From assembly GCF_014892515.1 (NCBI RefSeq), contig NZ_JADBGR010000070.1:1-45298 (forward strand): a DNA stretch of 45,298 nucleotides, read 5' to 3'. Source of the DNA: Myceligenerans pegani (GTDB lineage Bacteria; Actinomycetota; Actinomycetes; Actinomycetales; Cellulomonadaceae). Of this stretch, positions 9,437-18,336 are shown in pieces (the stretch's first letter is position 1; every line of letters starts with the position of its first letter). The translations under genes and the position numbers were made by a program. The notes below the pieces were generated by a model. It searched no databases. It was not told the DNA's origin and saw only the letters and a list, made by a program, of their open reading frames with translations.

Positions 9437-9462
9437 CGGGTGAAATGGACGGATTTCACCCG
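9437..9462. promoter_or_regulatory. perfect inverted repeat upstream of the metallopeptidase
   Basis: Arms CGGGTGAAAT and ATTTCACCCG (10 bp each, perfect) around a 6-bp spacer. It is about 92 bp upstream of the GTG at 9345 and 180 bp before the gene at 9642. A related half-site (GGATTTCACCCGG) lies upstream of the subtilisin gene at about 14900. Operator function is inference. The rest of 9346-9641 shows no gene. Confidence 0.5.
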
Positions 9463-9641
9463 CACGGCGATCCGTCCGCCGACATGGCGAAAATCTTGCG
9501 CGAGCAGTCCTTCAAGGCAACGAATGTCACCGTCGGCAGGCGCGGCGCCACGAGGTGCGATACACAAGTGCCACGGTCGGACGCGCGCAGGGGGCGCGTC
9601 GGGTCGGGCATCCACACAACTGCTGTCACCAGGGGGTTCAC

Positions 9642-9914
9642 ATGGCAAGCGTCCAGGGCAGTTCGTTGTCGATCGCTCTCCTCACGGCCCTCCTGGACCC
9701 TGAGGAGGACGGACTGCGCTCGCCGCTGGTCCAGGACCTTCTCGACGAGGCCCTCACCACCCGCGGTGAGGCGCGCGACGTGATGGTCGCCCTGCTCGCG
9801 GCGTCCGGTTCGATGCTCGGGCAGATCAGCGAGCGCAACGGCGACACCCCGCTGGAGTCCCTGCAGAAGGTCGCGCTCGGGTTCCAGAGGAAAGTCGTCG
9901 AGCTGGGATCCTGA
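9642..9914 (+). CDS. small hypothetical helical protein
   Basis: 90 residues from the ATG at 9642, with AGGGGG 6 nt upstream. The open frame begins further upstream at 9555, but that extension has no ribosome binding site and an unlikely composition. The protein is predicted by eye to be mostly helical (LSIALLTALLDPEEDGL, EARDVMVALLAASGSMLGQI, LESLQKVALGFQRKVVELG), with no signal peptide, cysteine or known motif. It is monocistronic between two minus-strand genes. No function assigned. Confidence 0.7.
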   Translation: MASVQGSSLSIALLTALLDPEEDGLRSPLVQDLLDEALTTRGEARDVMVALLAASGSMLGQISERNGDTPLESLQKVALGFQRKVVELGS

Positions 9915-9975
9915 CCGACTCGACCGGTCCCGGGCCGCCCCGCCGGGCTGAGCCCGGCGGCTCCGGAAAGCACCG

Positions 9976-11199
9976 TCAGGCGTTGCCGAGCCGGGCCGTG
10001 CTCGGCGCTCGCTCCGCCGCGAGCCGCCCGGCCACGCGCTCCGCCTCACGCAGGACGCGAAGCATGTTGCCGCTGGTCAGCTTCGCCAGGTCGGTGTCGG
10101 ACCAGCCGCGCCGGGCGAGCGCGGCGAGCAGGTTCGGGTAGCCGGACACGTCCTCGAGGCCGGGAGCGAACCCGCTCGCGCCGTCGTAGTCGCCGCCCAG
10201 GCCCACATGGTCGATCCCCGCGACGTCGCGCACGTGCTCGACGTGGTCGACGACGTCGTCCAACGTCGTGTGCGGGATCGGGTGATCCGCCTCCCATTCC
10301 TTGCTGAACGCGCTGAACCCGGTGTAGCTCGCGGGGTCGACGCCGCGAGCGCGCGCCGCCTCTGCGGCCTCGGCACGCCACGCTCCGATCTCCGGGGTCA
10401 CGAAGCCCGGCACGAACGTCACCATGCACAGTCCGCCGTTGCCGCCGAGCCGCGCCAGCACGTCGTCGGGCACGTTCCTGGGCACGTCGCAGACGGCGCG
10501 GGCCGAGCTGTGGGAGAACATGACCGGCGCCTCGGTGACGTCCAGCGCGACGCCCATCGTGGCCGCCGAGACGTGCGACAGGTCGACGAGCATCCCGAGC
10601 CGGTTCATCTCGCGCACGACCTCGACCCCGAACTCGCTCAGGCCGCCGTGCCCGGACGGCTCGCCGGTGGCGGAGTCGGCCCACGGGTTGTTGTGGTTGT
10701 GCGTCAGGGTCAGGTACCGCACGCCGAGGCGGTACAGCATGCGCAGCGTGCCGAGCGACGAATCGATGGACTGGCCGCCCTCGGCACCCAGGAGCGAGGC
10801 GATGCGGCCGGCGGCCCACGCCTTCTCGACGTCGTCGGCGGTCAGGGCGAGCGCGAAGGTGTCCGGCCAGGTCTCCACCATCCGCCGCACGGCGTCGATC
10901 TGCTCGAGCGTCGCGGTGACCGCCGCGCTGCCGGGCAGGTCCGACGGTGCGTACACCGACCAGAACTGCGCGCCGACTCCCCCGGCCCGCAGCCGCGGGA
11001 TGTCGGTGTGGGTGCGCCCGGCCGTCCCGGCGCCGATGTCGAGCGCGGTCCAGTCGTAGCCGACCTGCTCGCGCGCCTCCCATGCCAGATCGTTGTGGCC
11101 GTCCCAGACGGGGTGGCGCTCCAGCAGGGCGGCGATACGCTCCGCGAGGGGATCGGAGGTGCGGTCGGAGGTGTCCGACGGCGGCGTGGGGGCGGGCAT
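9976..11199 (-). CDS. M19 membrane-dipeptidase-type metallopeptidase
   Basis: Hydrolyses dipeptides with a binuclear zinc centre. 407 residues from the ATG at 11199 ([12 protein letters not shown]). The family's metal ligands are visible: HxD at H35/D37 ([10 protein letters not shown]), the bridging Glu in [11 protein letters not shown], His in [11 protein letters not shown] and His in [17 protein letters not shown] near the C-terminus is also typical. [11 protein letters not shown] is the conserved loop after the first strands. There is no signal peptide, so it is cytoplasmic. A TAGCGT box lies 7 nt before the start, suggesting a leaderless mRNA. The S4 gene stop (11225) is 25 nt upstream. 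Confidence 0.93.
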   Translation of the reverse strand: MPAPTPPSDTSDRTSDPLAERIAALLERHPVWDGHNDLAWEAREQVGYDWTALDIGAGTAGRTHTDIPRLRAGGVGAQFWSVYAPSDLPGSAAVTATLEQIDAVRRMVETWPDTFALALTADDVEKAWAAGRIASLLGAEGGQSIDSSLGTLRMLYRLGVRYLTLTHNHNNPWADSATGEPSGHGGLSEFGVEVVREMNRLGMLVDLSHVSAATMGVALDVTEAPVMFSHSSARAVCDVPRNVPDDVLARLGGNGGLCMVTFVPGFVTPEIGAWRAEAAEAARARGVDPASYTGFSAFSKEWEADHPIPHTTLDDVVDHVEHVRDVAGIDHVGLGGDYDGASGFAPGLEDVSGYPNLLAALARRGWSDTDLAKLTSGNMLRVLREAERVAGRLAAERAPSTARLGNA

Positions 11200-11206
11200 G
11201 ACCGTC

Positions 11207-11212
11207 ACGCTA
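11207..11212 (-). promoter_or_regulatory. -10 box of a leaderless dipeptidase transcript
   Basis: TAGCGT, then 7 nt, then ATG at 11199. Fits the TANNNT-N6-8-start pattern seen at other genes in this window. No clear -35. Confidence 0.5.
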
Positions 11213-11224
11213 CCCGAGGCGGGA

Positions 11225-11587
11225 TCACCGGCGGCGGCCGCGCAGGCGGTCGATCTCGCGGCGCTCGCGCTTGGTGGGGCGGCCCGTGCCACGGTCGCGC
11301 ACGCCCACCGCCTCGCGCTCGACGCGCGTCGGGAGCGGCTCGCTGTGGTCCAGGTAGGCCTTCACGGCCAGGGGCGCACCGACGCGCTTCGGCACGAGCT
11401 CCACGACCTCGACGTCACGCCCGCGCAGCGCGTCGCGCCAGGTCACGCGATCACCGACGGCGACCTGCGACGCCGGCTTGGCGGGTTTCCCGTTGATCCG
11501 CACCCGCCCGGCCCGGCATGCGGCGGCCGACACGGAGCGGCTCTTGAACAACCGGACGGCCCACAACCACACATCGACTCGCATCAC
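11225..11587 (-). CDS. S4-domain RNA-binding protein (Hsp15-like)
   Basis: 120 residues. An N-terminal S4 domain ([20 protein letters not shown], then [23 protein letters not shown]) is followed by a basic tail ([19 protein letters not shown]). This is the Hsp15/HslR type, which in E. coli binds 50S subunits carrying stalled nascent chains. GGGGAAGATGGGGTG immediately precedes the start; ATG 11587 or the next codon ATG 11584 may be used. Role in translation recycling is inferred from the family. Confidence 0.88.
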   Translation of the reverse strand: MMRVDVWLWAVRLFKSRSVSAAACRAGRVRINGKPAKPASQVAVGDRVTWRDALRGRDVEVVELVPKRVGAPLAVKAYLDHSEPLPTRVEREAVGVRDRGTGRPTKRERREIDRLRGRRR

Positions 11588-11672
11588 CCCATCTTCCCCC
11601 GAACGACGAACCGCCGGGGCAGAGGACCCCGGTGGAATCCCCCGCCCCGGCGGAGCGTCGTGGCCTCCGGGG

Positions 11673-14600
11673 TCAGCTCACGCGCCGCCAGCTGCAGCCG
11701 GCCGTCTCGAAGGCGCGCGCGCCCGACGGGATCGTCAGGGTCATCGGCTCGGCCGCACGCCCCGACGCGATGACGTGGGCACCACTGCGGCTGCCCGTCG
11801 TCTCCGAGAGGATCGCGTAGTGGCACACGCCCTCGGAGCCCGGGCCGGACGTCACGTACGTGCCGCGCTCCAGCTGGTCGCCGAGGACGAAGACGCCGTC
11901 CTTCCACGTGGTGTACCGGGCCTTCGTCATTCCCGGGTAGTACTTCGTCCAGGTGCCGCAGCCCTCGGACCAGAAGGCCCAGTCGGTGGACTTCACCGTG
12001 GCGACACGCCAGCCGGAGCCGTAGTCCGCGCCGAGCCGGTTCGTCTCGGACGCCCACCGTTCCCAGACGCACGTCGACGAGCCCGCCTTGGCCGTGTAGG
12101 TGCCCGCCGAGACGCCGGTCCAGCCGCCCTCGGGGATGGTGATGCTCGAGGCGGCAACCTCAGGGGTCCGCCCGCTGAGGCGCGGCGTCGTCGCGTATCC
12201 CGAACGACGGGCGGTCACCTGGACCGTGATGCGCTTCTTGTACTGCGGGCCCTTGATCCTGAGGGTCTTCCCGGTCGCGTCCGGGATCGGCCGCCCGTCG
12301 GCGTACCACTGGTAGGAGAGGCCCGACGGGCTCGGCTTCCAGGTGCCCGGCTTCGCGGTCAGCTTCCCGCCGACCTCGAGCCGGCCGGACATGCCCGGCC
12401 GGGACGTGGTGGAGAACGCCTTGCCGACCTTCAGCCCCTTGCTCGTCCGCCACGAGCTCTTGTAGCCCGTGCGGTAGCCCTTGACCGTGACGGTGAGGGT
12501 CTTGCCCTTGTACTTGGCCGGAACCTTGTACGAGGCGCTGGTCGCACCCTTGATCTTGGTCCCGTTCACCTTCCACTGGTAGGTCGTCCGGGTGCGCCCC
12601 GGCGTCCACTGGGCGGCGATCGCCTTGACCGTCATGCCCACGGCCGGCGTCCCCTGGATCCGCGGGGTCGACGTCGAGAAGACACCGGAGGCCACCGTCT
12701 TGCCGCCGACCGTCTTGGTCACGGTGTCGTAGCCCTTGCGCTTCGCGGTGAGCGTCACCGTGAGGTTCGCGCCGCGCTTCGACGCCGTGGGCTTGTAGGT
12801 GAAACCGGTGGCGCCGGAGATCGCCGTGCCGTCGGCCTTCCACTGGTAGGTGAACTGCGTGCCCGACGGCCAGGCGGTCCCGGCCTTCGCCCGGAGCGTG
12901 TTGCCCACGCGCACGGTCCCGCTGATCCAGCCGCCGCCACTCATCGTCGCGTTCGCCACGGGCGCCGTGGGTGCGCTGGTCCGGGCGGTGGGCAGGCGTC
13001 CCTCGGCCGTGCCGAGCACGGTCACCGTGATCTCCGCCCCGGCGTCCGCGGGCTGCACCTGGTATGTGGTGTTCGTCGCGCCGGAGATCATCGTCCCGTC
13101 CCGGCGCCACTGGTAGTCCAGGCTCGCCGCCGGCGACCAGGCGGCGCCGTCGGCCACCGCGGTGAGCGTCTCGCCGACCTTGGCCGTGCCCGTCACCGAC
13201 GGGTCCTGCGTGGCGTCGAACTCCATCGACTGCGCGAGCTCGTACGCGGCCAGCACGTCGAGCCGGCCCTCGCCGTAGACGTTGTTGTCGTCCGCCGTGC
13301 CGCCGCAGGCGAGGGCGGCGGTGCCGCCGACGTCGACCGCCGAGCCGTCCAGGATCGCGCGCGTCGCCGGGACGTCGCCGACCAGCGCGGGGAAGGCGCT
13401 CCACAGCAGGGCCACGGCACCCGCCACGTGCGGGGCGGCCATGGACGTGCCGGACAGCTGCTCCAGCTGCGTGCTCCCCGGGACCGCCGAGAGCACGCCG
13501 ACGCCCGGCGCGGTGATGTCCGGCTTCACGGAGCCGCTCTGACCCGGGCCCCGCGAGGAGAAGTCGGCGACGGTACCGCTCGCGCGGAGCGCGCCCACCG
13601 AGTACGAGGCCGCCTGGGAACCGGGGGCGCCCGAGCTCTCGCAGCCGTGCTCGCCCTCGTTCCCGTTGGCGAAGGCGGCGAAGATGCCCGCGGCCTCCCA
13701 GGCCGCGACGACGTCCGCCATGAACGGGTCCGTCGAGAGCGCCTCGCCCCAGGAGTTGTTCACGACGTGCGGGCGCTTCGCCGGGTCGGCGCCGGAGCCG
13801 TCCCACCGGGTCGGCGCGAGGATCCATTGGCCGGACCGGACGAGGGCGGTGTCGAGGCACAGGTCCGCGCAGCCGTTCGCCGCGATCCACTCCGCGTCCG
13901 GGGCGACGCCGAAGGCGTACTCGTTGCCGCTGGACGCCGACGTACCGACGCCGCCGATCATCGTCCCGACGGTGTGCGTGCCGTGCCCGTTGTCGTCGGA
14001 GGGAGCACCGTCCCCCGTCCCGGCGGCGTCGTACCAGTTGTAGTCGTGACCCGACGACGCCCCGCGGTACGCCGCGGCGACGCTCGGGTTCGCCCGGCTC
14101 ACGCCGGTGTCGATGTTCGACACCACGATGCCGCCGCCCGTGGCGCCGAGCGCCCAGACGTCGTCGGCGTTGATCGCGGCGATGCCGGACGTCGGCGCCG
14201 CGGCGACGACCGCCTGCTCCTCGGCGGTCACCTCGGCCGGCTCCGGCAGCGCGTACCGGACCGTCGGGCGCACCTGCGTCACCTCGGCGTTCGCCGCGAG
14301 CTCCGTCGCGAGGTCGAGAGACCCGTTCTCCACGAGGATCGCGTTCGACGCCCAGTACGTCTCGTACGAGACCCCCGCCCGCTCCAGGTCGGCGACCGCC
14401 GCGGCCTGCGACTCGCGTGCCGCGGCCTGCAACGTCTCGGTGACGTACCGGCCGCGCTCGGCCCAGTCGCTGATCTCGTAGGCGGCGGACAGGTCGGGCG
14501 CCTCCCCGAACCGCAGCCAGAAGCTCGTGTTCCCGCGCGCCGTGAAGTTCTTGCGTGCCGCGGTGGTGATCTTGTCCTCGGGCCGCCGCACGGCTCCGGG

Positions 14601-14780
14601 CAGCGCCCCTGTCGTCGGCCGGAGATCGCCGTGGGACGCGGCCGGATCGCCGCTGCGGAAGGTGCGGGCAGTGCCCTGCCCGGGGTCGTCGTCGGGCACG
14701 ACCGCGGCCGCGGTTCCCGGTGTGGCCAGGAACGCGACGGCGGCCGCGGACGCGACGACGCGCGTGAACATGGGGTGCAT
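11673..14780 (-). CDS. secreted S8 subtilisin-like serine protease with Ig-like repeats
   Basis: 1035 residues from the ATG at 14780 (signal peptide MHPMFTRVVASAAAVAFLAT, cleavage near TAAA). An inhibitor-like propeptide occupies about residues 60-180. The S8 catalytic domain spans about 200-500 with the triad D224 (SNIDTGVS), H266 (DNGHGTHTVG) and S446 (LSGTSMAAPHVAGA), plus the Asn region VNNSWG. After it come four tandem Ig-like repeats of about 85-90 residues, each with a YQW core and a GATxxTY-type strand (about 520-880). A Cys-containing C-terminal domain follows (CVWERWASE, EGCGTWTKYYPGM, TAGCSWRRVS). No sortase motif or membrane anchor is present, so it is likely released or bound through its repeats. 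CCCGGAG precedes the start. Monocistronic. Confidence 0.95.
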   Translation of the reverse strand: MHPMFTRVVASAAAVAFLATPGTAAAVVPDDDPGQGTARTFRSGDPAASHGDLRPTTGALPGAVRRPEDKITTAARKNFTARGNTSFWLRFGEAPDLSAAYEISDWAERGRYVTETLQAAARESQAAAVADLERAGVSYETYWASNAILVENGSLDLATELAANAEVTQVRPTVRYALPEPAEVTAEEQAVVAAAPTSGIAAINADDVWALGATGGGIVVSNIDTGVSRANPSVAAAYRGASSGHDYNWYDAAGTGDGAPSDDNGHGTHTVGTMIGGVGTSASSGNEYAFGVAPDAEWIAANGCADLCLDTALVRSGQWILAPTRWDGSGADPAKRPHVVNNSWGEALSTDPFMADVVAAWEAAGIFAAFANGNEGEHGCESSGAPGSQAASYSVGALRASGTVADFSSRGPGQSGSVKPDITAPGVGVLSAVPGSTQLEQLSGTSMAAPHVAGAVALLWSAFPALVGDVPATRAILDGSAVDVGGTAALACGGTADDNNVYGEGRLDVLAAYELAQSMEFDATQDPSVTGTAKVGETLTAVADGAAWSPAASLDYQWRRDGTMISGATNTTYQVQPADAGAEITVTVLGTAEGRLPTARTSAPTAPVANATMSGGGWISGTVRVGNTLRAKAGTAWPSGTQFTYQWKADGTAISGATGFTYKPTASKRGANLTVTLTAKRKGYDTVTKTVGGKTVASGVFSTSTPRIQGTPAVGMTVKAIAAQWTPGRTRTTYQWKVNGTKIKGATSASYKVPAKYKGKTLTVTVKGYRTGYKSSWRTSKGLKVGKAFSTTSRPGMSGRLEVGGKLTAKPGTWKPSPSGLSYQWYADGRPIPDATGKTLRIKGPQYKKRITVQVTARRSGYATTPRLSGRTPEVAASSITIPEGGWTGVSAGTYTAKAGSSTCVWERWASETNRLGADYGSGWRVATVKSTDWAFWSEGCGTWTKYYPGMTKARYTTWKDGVFVLGDQLERGTYVTSGPGSEGVCHYAILSETTGSRSGAHVIASGRAAEPMTLTIPSGARAFETAGCSWRRVS

Positions 14781-14877
14781 GGAAGCAGCTCCGGGTGCTG
14801 AAGGTGCCCGCGAGACGGAGCACGCTGACCCGCCGTGATCGGCGGTGGGAGACAACCGGACTATATCGGCGTGGAAC

Positions 14878-14906
14878 GAAATCCCAGTGCCAAATGCCTG
14901 GATTTC
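14878..14906. promoter_or_regulatory. inverted repeat upstream of the subtilisin gene
   Basis: GAAATCC and GGATTTC (7-bp arms) around 15 bp, about 100-125 bp upstream of ATG 14780. The right arm extends to GGATTTCACCCGG, matching the palindrome at 9437-9462. A TATAGT box lies between it and the gene (14860-14865 region, minus strand). Function is inference. Confidence 0.4.
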
Positions 14907-14933
14907 ACCCGGAGGCCGCCACCCGCCGATGGC

Positions 14934-17381
14934 TCAGGAGCGCGCGATCGTCGCCGTGACCCAGCGACGGTCCGACGTCGTCACCTCGTGCGCCTCGCCC
15001 GTGATGCGCACGGTCCGGCGGGCCCTGGCGGGCTCGTGGTTCGTCCCCGCCACGCCCTCGACGCCCGACGGCTGACCGTCTCCAGCGGCGGCCCGCACGT
15101 CGTCGGTGTCGGCGATGCCCTCGGCCACCACCCTGACGACGCTGTCACCCGCGCTCGCACCGGCCCACACCTCGACGTCACCCGGCTCGACGATCCGCAC
15201 CAGGTCCCTCCCGGAGAACGCGAACCGCTGCGTGGGCACGTCGAACGTCACGGTCGCCGCCTGGCCAGGCTCGAGCGTCACCCGCTCGTAGCCGAGAAGT
15301 TGTGCGGTCGGCCGCGCGATCGACCCGACCACGTCGTGCCCGTACAGCTGCACGACATCGGCCCCGGCGACGCCTCCCGTGTTGGTGACCCGCACGACGG
15401 CGCGGAACGCCCCGCCCGCCGGGACCTCCGCGTCCACCGCCACCAGCTCGCGCTCGAAGGTCGTGTACGACAGGCCGAACCCGAAGGGCCGGGTGGGCGT
15501 CGGATCGGTGCTCGTCACCTCTGACGGGCCGCCCAGGATCGGCTGCAGGTACGCGTACGGCTGCGACCCGGTGCTCCGCGGCAGCGACACGGGCAGCCGC
15601 CCGGACGGGTTGACCCGGCCCGACACGACCCGCGCGACCGCGGTGCCACCCTCCTCGCCCGGGAAGAACGCCTGGAGCACGGCCGCCGGGCGTGCCCCGG
15701 CGCCGTCGAGCGCCCAGCCGATGCTGTACGGGCGCCCGGTGAGCAGCACCATCACCACGGGCGTGCCGGTCGCGGCGACCGCCTCGACCAGTTCGCGCTG
15801 CACGCCGGGCAGCTCGAGCGACTCGCTGTCGTTGCCCTCCCCCACGGTGCCCCGGCCGAACAGGCCGGCCTGGTCGCCGACCACCACGACGGCGACGTCC
15901 GCGGCCTCCGCGGCGGCGACCGCCTCCGCGAACCCGGAGGTGTCGGCGCCGTCCACGGTGCAGCCCGCGGTGTACGTCAGCTCGGCGGCGGGCAGCTCGC
16001 CGCGCAGCGCCTCCAGCACGGACGGAATCTCGAAACCGATGTCGACCTGGTCGTGATGGGCCAGCACGTGGTTGGCGAACGAGTAGCAGCCCATGAGCGC
16101 CTCGGGCCGGTCGGCGTTCGGCCCGATCACGGCCAGCCGGCGCGGCGACGCGGCGTCGGTTCCGGTCAGCGGCAGCACGCCGTCGTTCGCGAGCAGCACC
16201 ACGGACTCCTCCGCGAGCCGGCGCGCGATGTCGCGGTGCCCGGGCGGGTCGAGGTCGATCGCCGTGGGCGGATCGTCCTCGAAGGCGTCCGGCTCGAGCA
16301 GGCCGAGCTCCTCCTTCTGCGCGAGGACGCGCAGGACCGCGCGATCCACGTACGCCTCCTCGTACTCGCCGGATCGGATCCGCTCCGCGAGCGGCGCGAG
16401 GAAGGCGTCGCCGGACGGCAGCTCGACGTCGATCCCCGCGGTGAGGGCCTGCGCGGCCGCGTCGCCGCGGTCCGCCGCGACGGCGTGCATCACGGTGAGG
16501 AAGGCCACGGCGAAGTAGTCGGAGACGACGACGCCCGTGAAGCCCCACTTCTCGCGCAGCAGCGTCGTGAAGTACTCCGCGTTCGCGGCCATCGGCATCC
16601 CGTCCACGTCCGTGTACGAGTTCATGACGGAGCGCACGCCGCCGTCCAGCACCGCCATCTCGAACGGCGGCAGGTAGGTGTCCGCGATCTCGCGCGGACC
16701 CGCGCTCACGGGCGCGTGGTTGCGGCCGGCCCGGGAACCGGAGTAGCCCACGAAGTGCTTCAGCGTGGCGTGCACGCCCGCATCCTGGAGGCCGCGGACG
16801 TACGACGTGCCGATCGTGCCCACCACGTACGGGTCCTCGGCAATGCACTCGTCGACGCGTCCCCAGCGGGGATCGCGGACGACGTCGAGCACCGGGGCGA
16901 GGCCCTGGTGCACGCCGAGCTGCGACATGGACTCGCCGATCGCCCGGCCCATCTCCTCGACGAGCGCCGGGTCGAACGACGCACCCCAGGCCAGCGGCGT
17001 GGGGAAGGTCGCGGCCTGCCAGGCGGCGAGGCCGGTCAGGCACTCCTCGTGCACGACGGCCGGGATCCCGAGCCGGGTCTCCCGCTTCAGTCGCCGCTGC
17101 TCCTCCCACAGCCAGGCGGCACGTTCCGCGGGGTCGACCGGTCGCGTGCCGTACACGCGCGTGTACTGCCCCAGGCCGTGCTTCGTGACCTCGGCGAGCT
17201 CGCCGGAGGCACCCCCGCCGCCCATCTCACCCTGCATGGGTGCGACGACGTTGCCGCCCTGGTCCAGCCAGTACCCGACGATCTGGGCCAGCTTCTCCTC
17301 GAGCGTCATCTGCGCGAGCAGGTCCCGCACACGCTCCGACGCCTCCGGCATCGCCGGCAGGGCCACTTCGAGATCCGTCAT
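14934..17381 (-). CDS. GH3 beta-glucosidase/beta-xylosidase
   Basis: 815 residues with no signal peptide, so cytoplasmic. The GH3 N-terminal barrel holds the nucleophile D288 (GFTGVVVSDYFAV), the substrate-binding LKHFVGYSGSRAGRNH and the conserved APVLDVVRDPRWGRVDE. The (alpha/beta)6-sandwich (LPLTGTDAASPRRLAVIGPNA, EGNDSESLELPG) and a C-terminal fibronectin III-like domain (RVTNTGGVAGADVVQLY) follow. It is the last gene of the sugar transporter operon, 70 nt after the second permease, with AAAGGACGG before the start. Hydrolysis of an imported beta-linked disaccharide is the likely job. Glucosidase versus xylosidase cannot be settled here. Confidence 0.93.
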   Translation of the reverse strand: MTDLEVALPAMPEASERVRDLLAQMTLEEKLAQIVGYWLDQGGNVVAPMQGEMGGGGASGELAEVTKHGLGQYTRVYGTRPVDPAERAAWLWEEQRRLKRETRLGIPAVVHEECLTGLAAWQAATFPTPLAWGASFDPALVEEMGRAIGESMSQLGVHQGLAPVLDVVRDPRWGRVDECIAEDPYVVGTIGTSYVRGLQDAGVHATLKHFVGYSGSRAGRNHAPVSAGPREIADTYLPPFEMAVLDGGVRSVMNSYTDVDGMPMAANAEYFTTLLREKWGFTGVVVSDYFAVAFLTVMHAVAADRGDAAAQALTAGIDVELPSGDAFLAPLAERIRSGEYEEAYVDRAVLRVLAQKEELGLLEPDAFEDDPPTAIDLDPPGHRDIARRLAEESVVLLANDGVLPLTGTDAASPRRLAVIGPNADRPEALMGCYSFANHVLAHHDQVDIGFEIPSVLEALRGELPAAELTYTAGCTVDGADTSGFAEAVAAAEAADVAVVVVGDQAGLFGRGTVGEGNDSESLELPGVQRELVEAVAATGTPVVMVLLTGRPYSIGWALDGAGARPAAVLQAFFPGEEGGTAVARVVSGRVNPSGRLPVSLPRSTGSQPYAYLQPILGGPSEVTSTDPTPTRPFGFGLSYTTFERELVAVDAEVPAGGAFRAVVRVTNTGGVAGADVVQLYGHDVVGSIARPTAQLLGYERVTLEPGQAATVTFDVPTQRFAFSGRDLVRIVEPGDVEVWAGASAGDSVVRVVAEGIADTDDVRAAAGDGQPSGVEGVAGTNHEPARARRTVRITGEAHEVTTSDRRWVTATIARS

Positions 17382-17451
17382 CGGACCGTCCTTTCTGCAA
17401 AGTGCTGGATGCTGTCCTGGGGGCTTTCAGGCCGTTCCGTCCCGGCCGCCG

Positions 17452-18333
17452 TCAGCCCTTGACCGCACCCTGGAGTCCGTTGACGATCCGCTTCTGCATC
17501 GCCAGGAAGAACACGAGAGCCGGAATCATCGCGAGGGAGGTGAAGGCGAAGACGCCTGCGGTGTCGGAGGCGTGTTCCGACGAGAAGTCCGCGACGCCGA
17601 GGGGCAGGGTCTTCATGTCGCCCTGCAGCAGGAGCAGCGGCAGCAGGTACGCGTTCCAGGACGCCACGAAGGCCAGCACGCCCACGGTGACCATGCCCGG
17701 CCCGGACAGCGGGATCAGGATCCGCCAGAAGAAGCCGATCCGGCTGGCGCCGTCGATCATGGCCGCCTCCTCGAGCTCCTTGGGCAGCGCCATCAGGAAC
17801 GGGCGCAGGATCACCACGGTCATCGGCAGCGCGAAGGCGGCCTGGGGCAGCGCGACGCCGATCCAGGTGTTGCCGAGCTGCAGGTTCTGGGTGATGAGGA
17901 TGAACAGCGGCACGATGGCGACGGTGGCCGGGAACAGCAGTCCGACCACGAACACCATGAACAGGCCCTCGCGCCCCTTGAACTCGTAGCGCGCCAGCGG
18001 GTACGCGGCCATGACGCCGAAGACCACCACGACCGCCGTCGTGATGAGCGACACGCCCACGGAGTTCCAGGTGTACTGCCAGAACGTCGGATTGGTGAGG
18101 ACGCCCACGTAGTTGTCCAGCACCCAGGGGTCGGGCAGGCCGGCCGGCGTCTCGGCGAGCTGGGCGTTGGTCCGGAACCCGCCCAGCACCCCGTAGATCA
18201 CGGGCCCGAGCGTGAGCGCCACGACCACCAGCGCGATGCCGTACACGATGACGTTCGTGGGCCGGAGTGATCCTGGGCGTCGGTTCCGCGTCGTGGGGGC
18301 CAGGGAGAGATCGTTCATCGTCGATGCGCTCAT
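17452..18333 (-). CDS. carbohydrate ABC transporter permease, MalG type
   Basis: Inner-membrane half of a sugar importer. 293 residues with six membrane segments starting at VIVYGIALVVVALTLG. The EAA loop that contacts the ATPase reads ELEEAAMIDGASRIGFFWRI, then LIPLSGPG. The C-terminus, FFLAMQKRIVNGLQGAVKG, is typical of MalG-family proteins. The start is the ATG at 18333 with GGGAGGAACTGACGA before it, 3 nt after the MalF-type gene. Confidence 0.95.
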   Translation of the reverse strand: MSASTMNDLSLAPTTRNRRPGSLRPTNVIVYGIALVVVALTLGPVIYGVLGGFRTNAQLAETPAGLPDPWVLDNYVGVLTNPTFWQYTWNSVGVSLITTAVVVVFGVMAAYPLARYEFKGREGLFMVFVVGLLFPATVAIVPLFILITQNLQLGNTWIGVALPQAAFALPMTVVILRPFLMALPKELEEAAMIDGASRIGFFWRILIPLSGPGMVTVGVLAFVASWNAYLLPLLLLQGDMKTLPLGVADFSSEHASDTAGVFAFTSLAMIPALVFFLAMQKRIVNGLQGAVKG

Positions 18334-18336
18334 TCG

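Noticed and set aside
11478-14801. An 1107-codon open frame antisense to the subtilisin gene
   Set aside because: Low-complexity Arg/Gly/His translation and no motif; the catalytic triad is on the minus strand.
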